Shown here piece by piece: positions 1 to 7,657 of a stretch of 28,068 nucleotides of DNA. This DNA is from Pseudomonadota bacterium (GTDB lineage: Bacteria; Pseudomonadota; Gammaproteobacteria; Pseudomonadales; UBA5518): NCBI GenBank assembly GCA_963204845.1, contig CAUJIL010000263.1, positions 1 to 28,068 on the forward strand, read 5' to 3'. The notes below the pieces were generated by a model. That model made no database searches. It worked only from the letters and a program-made list of their open reading frames with translations, and was not told the origin of the DNA. Both the position numbers and the translations under genes were made by a program. Positions within the stretch are counted from its first letter, which is position 1. Each line of letters starts with the position of its first letter.

Positions 1-900
1 ATCGACACGCTGCACGTCGCCGAAACGGGGCGTGCGGTGCGCCGCGGCGAGCTGCTGTTCACGGCCTACAGTCCGGAACTGCTCAGCGCGCAGCAGGAGT
101 ACCTGATCGCACGCGACGCCGCGCGCATCGGCAGCGACGGCTTCGGTGGGCAGCTGCTGCGCACCGCGCGCGCGCGCTTGCTGAACGCAGGCTTCGACGC
201 CGCGCAGATCGCTGCGTTGGAGCACTCCGGCGAGCCGCTGGCGACGGTGGGCGTGCGCGCGCCGGTCGACGGCACCGTGCTTGCGAAGACCGCCGTCGCC
301 GGCGGGCGCTTCGCGAGCGGCGATACGCTGTACAGCCTGGCCGATCTGCGCACCGTCTGGGTGATTGCGAGCGTGCACGAGCACGACCTCGGCGAGATCC
401 GCCGCGGCCAGCCGGCACGGCTGCGCATCGACGGCTTTGCCGGCGAGACATTCACGGGCACCGTCGATTTCGTCTATCCCACGCTTGACCAGGCGACGCG
501 CACCGCGCGCGTCCGCATCGAACTGCCGAACGAGGGGCTGCGGCTGCGCCCCGGCATGTTCGGGCGCGTGGAACTGCAGGCGAGCGGGGCAAACGAGCGC
601 GTGCTGCTGGTACCGGATTCGGCGCTGATCGACAGCGGGCTGCGCCAGCTGGTGCTGGTCGAACACGCCGAGGGCGTGTTCGAGCCACGGGCGGTGGTAC
701 CCGGGCGCCGCGGGGCGGCCCACGTCGAGATCCTCTCCGGGCTGGCCGCCGGCGAGCGGGTGGTGGTGCGCGCGAACTTCCTGCTCGATGCCGAGAGCAA
801 CCTGCGCGCGGCGCTGGCGGGATTCTCCGCGGCGCCGGCCGGCGCCGACGGCAACGACGCGGGAGCCGGTTCCCACGCGCACGGACACGGAGGGCACTGA
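1..900 (+). CDS. cusB: CusB/CzcB-type RND efflux periplasmic adaptor (3' part)
   Basis: The reading frame is open from the first base, so the N-terminus (signal peptide, start of the hairpin) lies outside the window; 299 codons remain. It is a membrane fusion protein that joins an inner-membrane RND pump to an outer-membrane channel. The visible part starts at the lipoyl/hairpin entry (GELLFTAYSPEL, typical of CusB). It continues through the returning lipoyl half (VRAPVDGTV), a beta-barrel segment (VWVIASVHEHDLGEI, GTVDFVYPTLD, LRPGMFGRVE) and a membrane-proximal domain. The C-terminus is short and histidine-rich (SHAHGHGGH), which may bind metal. The stop codon lies two bases before cusA, so the two genes are surely one operon. 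The copper/silver assignment rests mainly on the methionines of the neighbouring pump. Confidence 0.9.
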   Translation: MDTLHVAETGRAVRRGELLFTAYSPELLSAQQEYLIARDAARIGSDGFGGQLLRTARARLLNAGFDAAQIAALEHSGEPLATVGVRAPVDGTVLAKTAVAGGRFASGDTLYSLADLRTVWVIASVHEHDLGEIRRGQPARLRIDGFAGETFTGTVDFVYPTLDQATRTARVRIELPNEGLRLRPGMFGRVELQASGANERVLLVPDSALIDSGLRQLVLVEHAEGVFEPRAVVPGRRGAAHVEILSGLAAGERVVVRANFLLDAESNLRAALAGFSAAPAGADGNDAGAGSHAHGHGGH

Positions 901-902
901 CG

Positions 903-3900
903 ATGCTGCAGGCACTGATCGCATGGTCGTTGCGCAACGTGGTGCTGGTGCTGGTGCTGGCGGCGGGAATCACCGCGGCCGGTGGCTACGCGCTGCTGCA
1001 TACCCCCGTCGATGCCCTGCCCGATCTGTCCGACGTGCAGGTCATCGTCTACACGGAGTACGGCGGGCAGGCGCCGCAGGTGGTCGAGGACCAGCTCACC
1101 TACCCACTGTCGAGCGCGTTGCTCGCGGTGCCGCGCGCGCGCGTCGTACGCGGATTCTCGTTCTTCGGCGCCTCGTTCGTGTACGTGATCTTCGAGGAGG
1201 GAACCGATGTCTACTGGGCGCGCTCGCGGGTGCTCGAGTACCTGGACACCGCGCGGGGACGCCTGCCGGAGGGAGTCACACCGACGCTCGGCCCCGACGC
1301 CACCGGCGTGGGCTGGGTCTACCAGTACGCATTGAGCAGCAACGGGCACGACCTCGGTGAACTGCGCACGCTGCAGGACTGGTACCTGCGCTACCAGCTG
1401 ACCCAGACACCGGGCATCGCCGAGGTCGCCTCGGTCGGCGGTTTCGTGAAGCAGTACCAGGTGAGCATCGATCCGCACCGCATGCACGCCTTCGGCATCG
1501 ATGCCGAGGCGATCAGGAACGCGATCCGTGCCGGCAACCGCGACGTGGGCGGTCGCGTGATCGAGATGGCCGAGCGCGAGTACATGATCCGCGGCAAGGG
1601 CTACCTGCGCGGTCGCCAGGACCTCGAGGATATCGTGCTGCGCAGCGCCGGCGGCGTGGCGGTGCGCCTGGGCGACGTCGCGCGCGTCGAACTGGTGCCC
1701 GAGGAGCGGCGGGGCATCGCCGAGCTCGACGGCGAAGGCGAGACGGTCGGCGGCATCGCGGTGGCGCGCCACGGCGGCGACGCGCTGGCGGTCATCGACG
1801 CGCTGAAGCAGCGTATCGCCGAGATCACGCCCGGGCTTCCGGACGGCGTGGACATCCGCACCGTCTACGACCGCTCGCAGCTGATCCGCGAGGCGATCGC
1901 GACGCTGCGCACCACGCTGCTCGAGGAGAGCGTGATCGTCGCGCTGGTCTGCGCCCTGTTCCTGCTGCACCTGCCGAGCGCGCTGGTGGCGATCCTGATG
2001 CTGCCGGTGGCGGTGCTGATGGCGTTCCTGGCGATGCGGCTCGCCGGCGTCGGCTCGAACATCATGAGCCTCGGCGGCATCGCGATCGCCATCGGCGCGA
2101 TGGTCGACGCGGCGATCGTGATGATCGAGAACGCGCACCGGCACATCGAGCGCGACGGCGGCCAGCGCCCGCGCGCGCAGCTGATCCTCGCGGCGTGCCG
2201 CGAGACCGGTCCGGCGCTGTTCTTCAGTCTGCTGATCGTGACCGTGTCCTTCCTGCCGGTATTCGCGCTCGAGGCGCAGGAAGGCCGGCTGTTCCACCCG
2301 CTGGCGTTCACCAAGACCTTCGCCATGGCGGCGGCCGCGCTGCTGTCGGTGACGCTGGTGCCGGTGCTGATGCTGCTGTTCGTTCGCGGCCGGATCCTGC
2401 CCGAGCGGCGCAACCCGGTGAACCGGGCGCTGGTCGCGGCGTACCGGCCGCTGATCGCCTCAGTGCTGCGCCACCGCTGGGCCACGCTGGGCTGCGCGCT
2501 GGCGGTGCTGGTCGCGACCGCGCTGCCGGCCAGCCGTATCGGCAGCGAATTCATGCCGACGCTCTACGAAGGCACCCTGCTCTACATGCCGACCACGCCG
2601 CCCGGGCTCGGCGTGACCGCGGCCGCCGAGCTGCTGCAGCGCCAGGATGCGATCATCCGCAGCTTCCCGGAAGTGGCCGCGGTATTCGGCAAGGCGGGCC
2701 GCGCCGCGACCGCGACCGATCCCGCGCCGCTCGAGATGTTCGAGACGATCATCACGCTGAAGCCACCGGCCGCGTGGCGCGCCGGCCTGACGATGGAGCG
2801 CCTGATCGACGAGCTCGACGCCGCGCTGCGCTTCCCGGGCGTGGCGAACGCGTGGACGATGCCGATCAAGGGGCGTATCGACATGCTGTCGACCGGCATC
2901 CGCACCCCGGTCGGCATCAAGGTGTTCGGCAGCGAGCTGGCCGGACTCGAGCGCGTGGCGCGCGAGGTCGAGGCCGTGGTACGCGAACTGCCCGGCACCG
3001 GCAGCGTCTACGCCGAGCGCCTGACCGGCGGCCATTACCTGAACATCGAACCCGACCGCGAGCGGCTGGGCCGTTACGGCCTGTCGATCGACGCCGTGCA
3101 ACAGACGATCGCGAGCGCTCTCGGCGGCGAAACCGTCACCACCACCGTCGAGGGCCGCGAACGCTACGCGGTGGGCGTGCGCTACCCGCGCGAGCTGCGG
3201 GCCGACCCCGATGCCATCGCGCGCCACGTGCTGGTGCCCGCCCCCGACGGCGCGATGATCCCGCTCGGGCAGCTCGCGACGCTGCGCATCGAGCCCGGGC
3301 CGCCGGCCATCCGCACCGAGAACGCGCTGCTGTCGGCCTATGTGTTCGTCGATGTGCGCGAGCGCGATCTCGGCGCTTATGTGGAGCGCGCGCAGCGCGC
3401 GGTGGCCGACCGGGTGAACTTCCCGCCCGGCTACTACGCGACCTGGAGCGGTCAGTTCGAATACATGCAGCGCGCCGCCGCGACGCTGCGCATCGTCGTG
3501 CCGGTGACGCTGGCGCTCATCTTCCTGCTGCTCTACCTGAACTTCCGCCGCGCCAGCGAGGCGCTGATCGTGATGCTGTCGGTGCCATTCGCGCTGGTCG
3601 GCGGCGTGTGGCTGGTGTGGGCGCTCGACTACCAGCTCAGTGTGGCGGTGGCGATCGGTTTCATCGCGCTCGCCGGCGTGGCGGCCGAAACGGGCGTCGT
3701 GATGCTGTTCTACCTGGACCAGGCGTGGGAAGCCGCGTGCGCGCGCTCGGCGCAGGCCGCGCGCCGGCCCGCGCTGGCGGACCTGTACGCGGCGATCATG
3801 GAAGGCGCGGCCGGGCGCGTGCGTCCGAAGATCATGACGGTGGTCGCGATCACCGCCGGCCTGCTGCCGATCATGTGGAGCAGCGGCAGCGGATCGGAGG

Positions 3901-4049
3901 TGATGCGGCGCATCGCCGCGCCGATGGTCGGCGGCATGCTGTCATCGACGCTGCTGACGCTGGCCGTGATCCCGGCCGTGTACGCGATCGTGCACGGCTG
4001 GGGGCTGCGGCGTGCCGCCGCTCAGCGGGGCGCGGACAGTGCGGCGTAG
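903..4049 (+). CDS. cusA: CusA-like Cu(I)/Ag(I) RND efflux pump
   Basis: Full-length heavy-metal RND transporter of 1048 residues, the usual size, located in the inner membrane and driven by protons. The N-terminal helix (MLQALIAWSLRNVVLVLVLA) is followed by the first porter loop, a bundle of transmembrane helices, a second porter loop and the closing helices. The methionine triad that carries Cu/Ag in E. coli CusA (573/623/672) is present with the same spacing, as M562 (LLYMPTT), M612 (LEMFET) and M661 (DMLSTG). The proton-relay aspartate in TM4 is D402 (GAMVDAAIVMIEN). These residues separate it from CzcA-type zinc/cobalt pumps. The last 28 bases overlap the 3' end of gltX on the other strand, so no intergenic terminator can exist. 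A cusC-like outer-membrane gene would be expected upstream, outside the window. Confidence 0.93.
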   Translation: MLQALIAWSLRNVVLVLVLAAGITAAGGYALLHTPVDALPDLSDVQVIVYTEYGGQAPQVVEDQLTYPLSSALLAVPRARVVRGFSFFGASFVYVIFEEGTDVYWARSRVLEYLDTARGRLPEGVTPTLGPDATGVGWVYQYALSSNGHDLGELRTLQDWYLRYQLTQTPGIAEVASVGGFVKQYQVSIDPHRMHAFGIDAEAIRNAIRAGNRDVGGRVIEMAEREYMIRGKGYLRGRQDLEDIVLRSAGGVAVRLGDVARVELVPEERRGIAELDGEGETVGGIAVARHGGDALAVIDALKQRIAEITPGLPDGVDIRTVYDRSQLIREAIATLRTTLLEESVIVALVCALFLLHLPSALVAILMLPVAVLMAFLAMRLAGVGSNIMSLGGIAIAIGAMVDAAIVMIENAHRHIERDGGQRPRAQLILAACRETGPALFFSLLIVTVSFLPVFALEAQEGRLFHPLAFTKTFAMAAAALLSVTLVPVLMLLFVRGRILPERRNPVNRALVAAYRPLIASVLRHRWATLGCALAVLVATALPASRIGSEFMPTLYEGTLLYMPTTPPGLGVTAAAELLQRQDAIIRSFPEVAAVFGKAGRAATATDPAPLEMFETIITLKPPAAWRAGLTMERLIDELDAALRFPGVANAWTMPIKGRIDMLSTGIRTPVGIKVFGSELAGLERVAREVEAVVRELPGTGSVYAERLTGGHYLNIEPDRERLGRYGLSIDAVQQTIASALGGETVTTTVEGRERYAVGVRYPRELRADPDAIARHVLVPAPDGAMIPLGQLATLRIEPGPPAIRTENALLSAYVFVDVRERDLGAYVERAQRAVADRVNFPPGYYATWSGQFEYMQRAAATLRIVVPVTLALIFLLLYLNFRRASEALIVMLSVPFALVGGVWLVWALDYQLSVAVAIGFIALAGVAAETGVVMLFYLDQAWEAACARSAQAARRPALADLYAAIMEGAAGRVRPKIMTVVAITAGLLPIMWSSGSGSEVMRRIAAPMVGGMLSSTLLTLAVIPAVYAIVHGWGLRRAAAQRGADSAA

Positions 4050-5512
4050 GCCTTCTCGACCTCCTTCAGGCGTTTCTTCGAGAGCCCGCCGAGCGCCTCG
4101 ATCGCGTGGCGGATGCGCGCGCGCGAGAGGTCCGAACCGAGCATCTGCATCGAGTCGATCACCGAGATCGACGCCGAGGTGCCGGCGATCGCGATGAACA
4201 GCGGGGCCAGGAAATCGCGGATCTTCAGCTCCATCTGCGCCGCCAGCTCCTTCAGCGCGGCGAAGACCGAGTCGCGATCCCAGCGGGTGACGGCCTCGAG
4301 GCGCCACTGGCTGAACTGCAGCAGTTCGAGCAGCCGCTCCCGCTCCAGCTTCACCTCGGCGAACGCCTGCTCGCCTACCGGCAGCATGCCCGAGACCAGA
4401 TACGCCGCAGCCGGCGCGAAGTCGCTGAGCCGCTCCATGCGCGGCTGCAGGTGCGGCAGCACGCGCAGCAGGTTGTCGCGGTTGTACGCCCACTCGACCA
4501 GCCGGTCGGCGAGCTGTTCGGGCGTGAAGTTCTCGCGCAGCCACAAGGCGTTCAGCCAGCTCAGCTTGTCGAGGTCGAACACCGGCCCACCGAGCGAGAC
4601 GCGCCCGATGTCGAAGGCGCTCAGCATCTCGTCGAGCGTGAACTTCTCGCGCTCGTCGGGCATCGACCAGCCCATGCGTCCGAGATAGTTCAGCAGCGCC
4701 TCGGGCAGATAACCCATGCGGCGGTAGTACAGGATGCTGGTCGGGTTCTTGCGCTTGCTGAGCTTGCTGCGGTCGGGGTTGCGCAGCAACGGCATGTGGC
4801 AGAGCACCGGCGCCGGCCAGCCGAAGTACTCGTACAGCAGCAGGTGCTTGGGCGCGGAATTGATCCACTCCTCGCCGCGCAGCACGTGCGTGATGCCCAT
4901 CAGGTGGTCGTCGACCACGTTGGCGAGGTGATACGTGGGCATGCCGTCGGCCTTCAGCAGCACCTGCAGGTCGACCTGCGCCCACTCGACCACGATCACG
5001 CCGCGCAGCATGTCCTCGATGCGGCACACGCCCGCGCGCGGCACCCTCATGCGCACCACCGACGCCTCGCCGGCCGCCACGCGCCGCGCGACCTCCTCGG
5101 GCGCGAGTCCGAGGCAGTGGCCGTCGTAGCCGGGCTGCTGCTGCGCCGCCGTCTGCTCGCGGCGCAACGCATCGAGCCGCTCCGGCGTGCAGAAGCAACG
5201 GAACGCGTGTCCGCCGGCGAGCAGCCGGGCGGCGTGCTCGCGGTAGATCTCGCCGCGCTCGCTCTGGCGGTACGGCGCATGCGGTCCGCCGACGTCCGGA
5301 CCCTCGTCCCAGCTCAGCCCGAGCCAGCGCAGCGACTCGAGGATCGCCGCCTCGGACTCCGGTGTGCTGCGCGTGCGGTCGGTGTCCTCGATGCGCAGGA
5401 TGAACGTGCCGCCGTGCTGGCGCGCGAAACACAGGTTGAACAGCGCGATGTACGCGGTGCCGACGTGCGGATCACCGGTCGGCGAAGGGGCGATGCGGGT
5501 ACGAACGTTCAT
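4022..5512 (-). CDS. gltX: glutamyl-tRNA synthetase
   Basis: Class I aminoacyl-tRNA synthetase of 496 residues that charges tRNA-Glu with glutamate in the cytoplasm. The HIGH-type signature is at residues 9-18 (PSPTGDPHVG) and the KMSKS-type loop is KLSKR at 250-254. The anticodon-binding helical region fills the C-terminal third. The frame stays open upstream to 5599, but the family's conserved N-terminus begins at MNVRTRIAPSP, so the ATG at 5512 is chosen. An AAGGA lies about 12 bases upstream of it. A TATACT -10 box follows fliN, so the gene is probably transcribed on its own although it is co-directional with the flagellar genes. Its 3' end overlaps cusA by 28 bases. Confidence 0.95.
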   Translation of the reverse strand: MNVRTRIAPSPTGDPHVGTAYIALFNLCFARQHGGTFILRIEDTDRTRSTPESEAAILESLRWLGLSWDEGPDVGGPHAPYRQSERGEIYREHAARLLAGGHAFRCFCTPERLDALRREQTAAQQQPGYDGHCLGLAPEEVARRVAAGEASVVRMRVPRAGVCRIEDMLRGVIVVEWAQVDLQVLLKADGMPTYHLANVVDDHLMGITHVLRGEEWINSAPKHLLLYEYFGWPAPVLCHMPLLRNPDRSKLSKRKNPTSILYYRRMGYLPEALLNYLGRMGWSMPDEREKFTLDEMLSAFDIGRVSLGGPVFDLDKLSWLNALWLRENFTPEQLADRLVEWAYNRDNLLRVLPHLQPRMERLSDFAPAAAYLVSGMLPVGEQAFAEVKLERERLLELLQFSQWRLEAVTRWDRDSVFAALKELAAQMELKIRDFLAPLFIAIAGTSASISVIDSMQMLGSDLSRARIRHAIEALGGLSKKRLKEVEKAYAALSAPR

Positions 5513-5578
5513 CGGGTCCACGGTCCTTGCAGGCGCTCCGCCGCCTCGAGCGGCGGATGCGGGGCGAAAAGGCCGCGT

Positions 5579-5584
5579 AGTATA
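5579..5584 (-). promoter_or_regulatory. putative -10 box for gltX
   Basis: TATACT on the minus strand, 66 bases upstream of the gltX ATG and inside the 133-base gap after fliN. No good -35 hexamer is seen at 16-18 bases, so this is a weak sigma-70 prediction. Confidence 0.35.
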
Positions 5585-5592
5585 GCGGGATC

Positions 5593-5618
5593 GCGTCACG
5601 GCGCAGCGTCACGGCACA
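5593..5618. repeat. 13-bp tandem direct repeat upstream of gltX
   Basis: Two adjacent copies of gcgtcacggcrca (the copies differ at one base) sit just upstream of the gltX -10 box. They could be an operator or chance in GC-rich DNA. Confidence 0.4.
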
Positions 5619-5645
5619 GCGGCAACGCTGGCCGGGCTCGCGCAC

Positions 5646-5999
5646 TCAGCCCAGCTTGCGGATGCGCTCCGAAGCGCTGATCACGTCGGTCATGCGGATG
5701 CCGAACTTGTCGTTCACGACGACTACCTCGCCGTGCGCGATCAGGGTGCCGTTGACCAGCACGTCGAGCGGCTCGCCCGCGAGGCGGTCGAGTTCGATCA
5801 CCGAACCCTGCCCCAGTTGCAGCAGATCACGGATCGAGATCTGTGTGTTGCCGACCTCCATCGACAGCCGCACGGGAATGTCGAGGATCATCTCGAGGTC
5901 CGGGTTGAGCGAGCGGGCCGCCGGTGCGGACGCGAACTCCGGCAGTGGTCGGCCCTGGACCGCCCCGGAGGCGGTCGCGGTGTCGTCGTCGTGGCTCAT
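5646..5999 (-). CDS. fliN: flagellar motor switch protein FliN
   Basis: C-ring component of 117 residues that forms the lower rim of the switch complex with FliM and docks the FliH/FliI export ATPase. The C-terminal SpoA/surface-presentation domain fills residues 35-117: ILDIPVRLSMEVG, IRDLLQLGQGSVIELDRLAGEP, VNGTLIAHGEVVVVNDKFGIRMTDV. The N-terminal 35 residues are low-complexity and acidic then Ala/Pro-rich, as is common. It follows fliM by 25 bases. It is the last flagellar gene of the block. In Pseudomonas and Vibrio the next genes would be fliOPQR-flhB, but here gltX follows after 133 bases with no room for them. Confidence 0.95.
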   Translation of the reverse strand: MSHDDDTATASGAVQGRPLPEFASAPAARSLNPDLEMILDIPVRLSMEVGNTQISIRDLLQLGQGSVIELDRLAGEPLDVLVNGTLIAHGEVVVVNDKFGIRMTDVISASERIRKLG

Positions 6000-6024
6000 T
6001 GCGTCGTGTCTCCGTCCGCAGCGG

Positions 6025-6987
6025 TCAGTCGGGTCGATCGATCTTGCTCAGCACCTGCAGCGCGAGGTTGCCCTTCAGCGCCCCCAGGCGCACCCGGAAC
6101 AACGCGATGTCGTCCACCCCGAGCACCGGCTGCGGCTCCTCGATCGGGATCACGTCGCCAACCTCGAGGTCGATGACGTCGCGCAGCGAGACCTCGGTCT
6201 CGGCGACACGGCAATTGAGGCCGACGCGCGCATCGCGGATGTTCTCCTTCAGCGCCGCCTCCCAGCGATTGCCGCGCGAGTCCGCGTCGGTCAGCGACGA
6301 GCGGTCGAGCAGCGCCTTGATCGGCTCGACCATTCCGTACGGCACCACCAGGTGCAGCTTGCCGCCGCTGACGTCGAACTCCACGTTGAACGAGCTGACC
6401 ACCGCGATGTCGTTGGCGTTGAAGATCCCGGCCGCCTCCGGCGTCGACTCCTTCCGCAGCAACTGCACCTTGAGCGCCGAAGCGCCTCCCCAGGCCTTCT
6501 CCAGCTCGGTGAAGATGGTTTCGAGCACCCGATCGACGACCAGCGTCTCCGCCGGCGTGAACTCACGGCCCTCGATCCTGGCGTGGAAACGCCCGCCACC
6601 GAAGAAGTTGTCGACCAGCAGGAACACCAGCCGTGCGTCCATCACCACCAGCGCGTAGCCCGGCAACGGGTCGAGCCGCACCACGTTGATGCTGGTCGGC
6701 GTCAACAGGCTGCCGGCGTACTCGCCGAACTTCTGGATCTGCATTCCCTCGTAGCCGATGTCGAGCCCGCGCCGCAGCAGTCCGCGAAAACCGGTGCGCA
6801 ACTGGCGCGCGAAGCGCTCGTTGGTGCGCTCGAGCGCCGGCATGCGCCCGCGCACGATCCGGTCCTGGCTGGTGAGGTCGTAGTACTGGAACTCGCGCGC
6901 GGGTGCATCCGGCCCGAGCTCGATCTCGCCGCCTCCCACGCCGTGCAGCAGCGCGTCGATCTCGTCCTGTGACAGCAGGTCCTGCAC
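6025..6987 (-). CDS. fliM: flagellar motor switch protein FliM
   Basis: Middle C-ring protein of 320 residues that binds phospho-CheY and changes the direction of rotation. The N-terminal CheY-P docking peptide is intact (LSQDEIDALLHGV, residues 4-16). It is followed by a CheC-like middle domain with the FliG-binding GGG loop (DNFFGGGRFHAR) and a C-terminal SpoA domain (DVIDLEVGDVIPIEEPQPVLGVDD). Length and ATG start are standard. It lies 38 bases after fliL and 25 before fliN and is probably transcribed from the sigma-54-like promoter ahead of fliL. Confidence 0.96.
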   Translation of the reverse strand: MQDLLSQDEIDALLHGVGGGEIELGPDAPAREFQYYDLTSQDRIVRGRMPALERTNERFARQLRTGFRGLLRRGLDIGYEGMQIQKFGEYAGSLLTPTSINVVRLDPLPGYALVVMDARLVFLLVDNFFGGGRFHARIEGREFTPAETLVVDRVLETIFTELEKAWGGASALKVQLLRKESTPEAAGIFNANDIAVVSSFNVEFDVSGGKLHLVVPYGMVEPIKALLDRSSLTDADSRGNRWEAALKENIRDARVGLNCRVAETEVSLRDVIDLEVGDVIPIEEPQPVLGVDDIALFRVRLGALKGNLALQVLSKIDRPD

Positions 6988-7025
6988 GTTGTCCGCGCTC
7001 CGTCAGCGATGCGCCCGACGCTGCT

Positions 7026-7532
7026 TCATTGCAGCACCAGGTCGGTGAAATACACCTGCTCCACCCCGGGCTGCCCGATCTCCTTCTGCAGCACGTCCTG
7101 TACCGTCGAGAGGATCCGCTCGCGCAGCGCCTGACGCCCGGCGTCGGTGCGCAGCTGCCCGAAGTCCTGCTCCCCGAGCAGCGAGTTGAGCCGGCCGCGG
7201 ATCAGGGGGGCGTGGAGCTCGAGTTCGTCGACGACCGCCTCCTCGCGCGTCATCGCGCTCAGCGACGTCTTGCAGTAACGCTGGCGTCCCTCGTACTGGA
7301 GCGTGACCATGAACTTGTCACCGAGCGAGACATAGATTGCAGGCGCCGGGCCGGCCGCCGCCTGCGGCGCCGCCTCCCCGGGCGGTGCCGGGCGGTCGCC
7401 GAGCAGTACTCCGACGCCGACGCCGACCGCCAGCAAGGCGATCGCGGCCGCCGCCATGATCAGCAACCTCTTCCGACCGCCCTTGCCGGCGTCGGTGCCC
7501 GTGGCGACGTTGTTCGCAGTCTTTTCGGCCAT
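7026..7532 (-). CDS. fliL: flagellar basal body-associated protein FliL
   Basis: Single-pass inner-membrane protein of 168 residues that surrounds the stator units at the motor. A short basic cytoplasmic N-terminus (GKGGRKR) is followed by a transmembrane helix at about residues 22-45, a Pro/Ala-rich linker and the periplasmic FliL domain (YVSLGDKFMVTLQ...) that ends in the family's YFTDLVLQ. An AGGA lies nine bases before the ATG. It is the first gene of a fliLMN unit, with a near-consensus sigma-54 element about 40 bases upstream. Confidence 0.93.
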   Translation of the reverse strand: MAEKTANNVATGTDAGKGGRKRLLIMAAAAIALLAVGVGVGVLLGDRPAPPGEAAPQAAAGPAPAIYVSLGDKFMVTLQYEGRQRYCKTSLSAMTREEAVVDELELHAPLIRGRLNSLLGEQDFGQLRTDAGRQALRERILSTVQDVLQKEIGQPGVEQVYFTDLVLQ

Positions 7533-7571
7533 GCCAGTATCCTGTCACCGTGGCGCCGTTCCTGCGGCATC

Positions 7572-7587
7572 AGCAATCGCCATGCCA
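7572..7587 (-). promoter_or_regulatory. sigma-54 (RpoN) promoter of fliLMN
   Basis: Minus strand reads TGGCATGGCGATTGCT. Compared with the RpoN consensus TGGCAC-N5-TTGCW, only the sixth base differs, and the GG-N10-GC spacing is exact. Transcription would start near 7561, giving a leader of about 29 bases before fliL. Confidence 0.8.
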
Positions 7588-7657
7588 GCCACTTCGGCGC
7601 GACCCGTTCCGGAGCGCGAAACTTAGCACAGTGGCGGGCGCGCTGGCGCGAGCGGCG

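Noticed and set aside
474..2297. 607-codon open frame antisense to cusB/cusA
   Set aside because: It lies opposite two clearly conserved genes, its translation is low-complexity (rich in R, H, D, Q, A) and has no family motif. It is a GC-bias shadow.
5619..5645. Intrinsic terminator after fliN
   Set aside because: Short complementary pieces (gggct/agccc) are present on the minus strand, but the stem is only about five base pairs with no U-tract, so it cannot be supported.
2195..5680. 1161-codon plus-strand open frame across cusA and gltX
   Set aside because: Out-of-frame reading of cusA followed by the antisense of gltX; Arg/Ala-rich with no recognisable domain.
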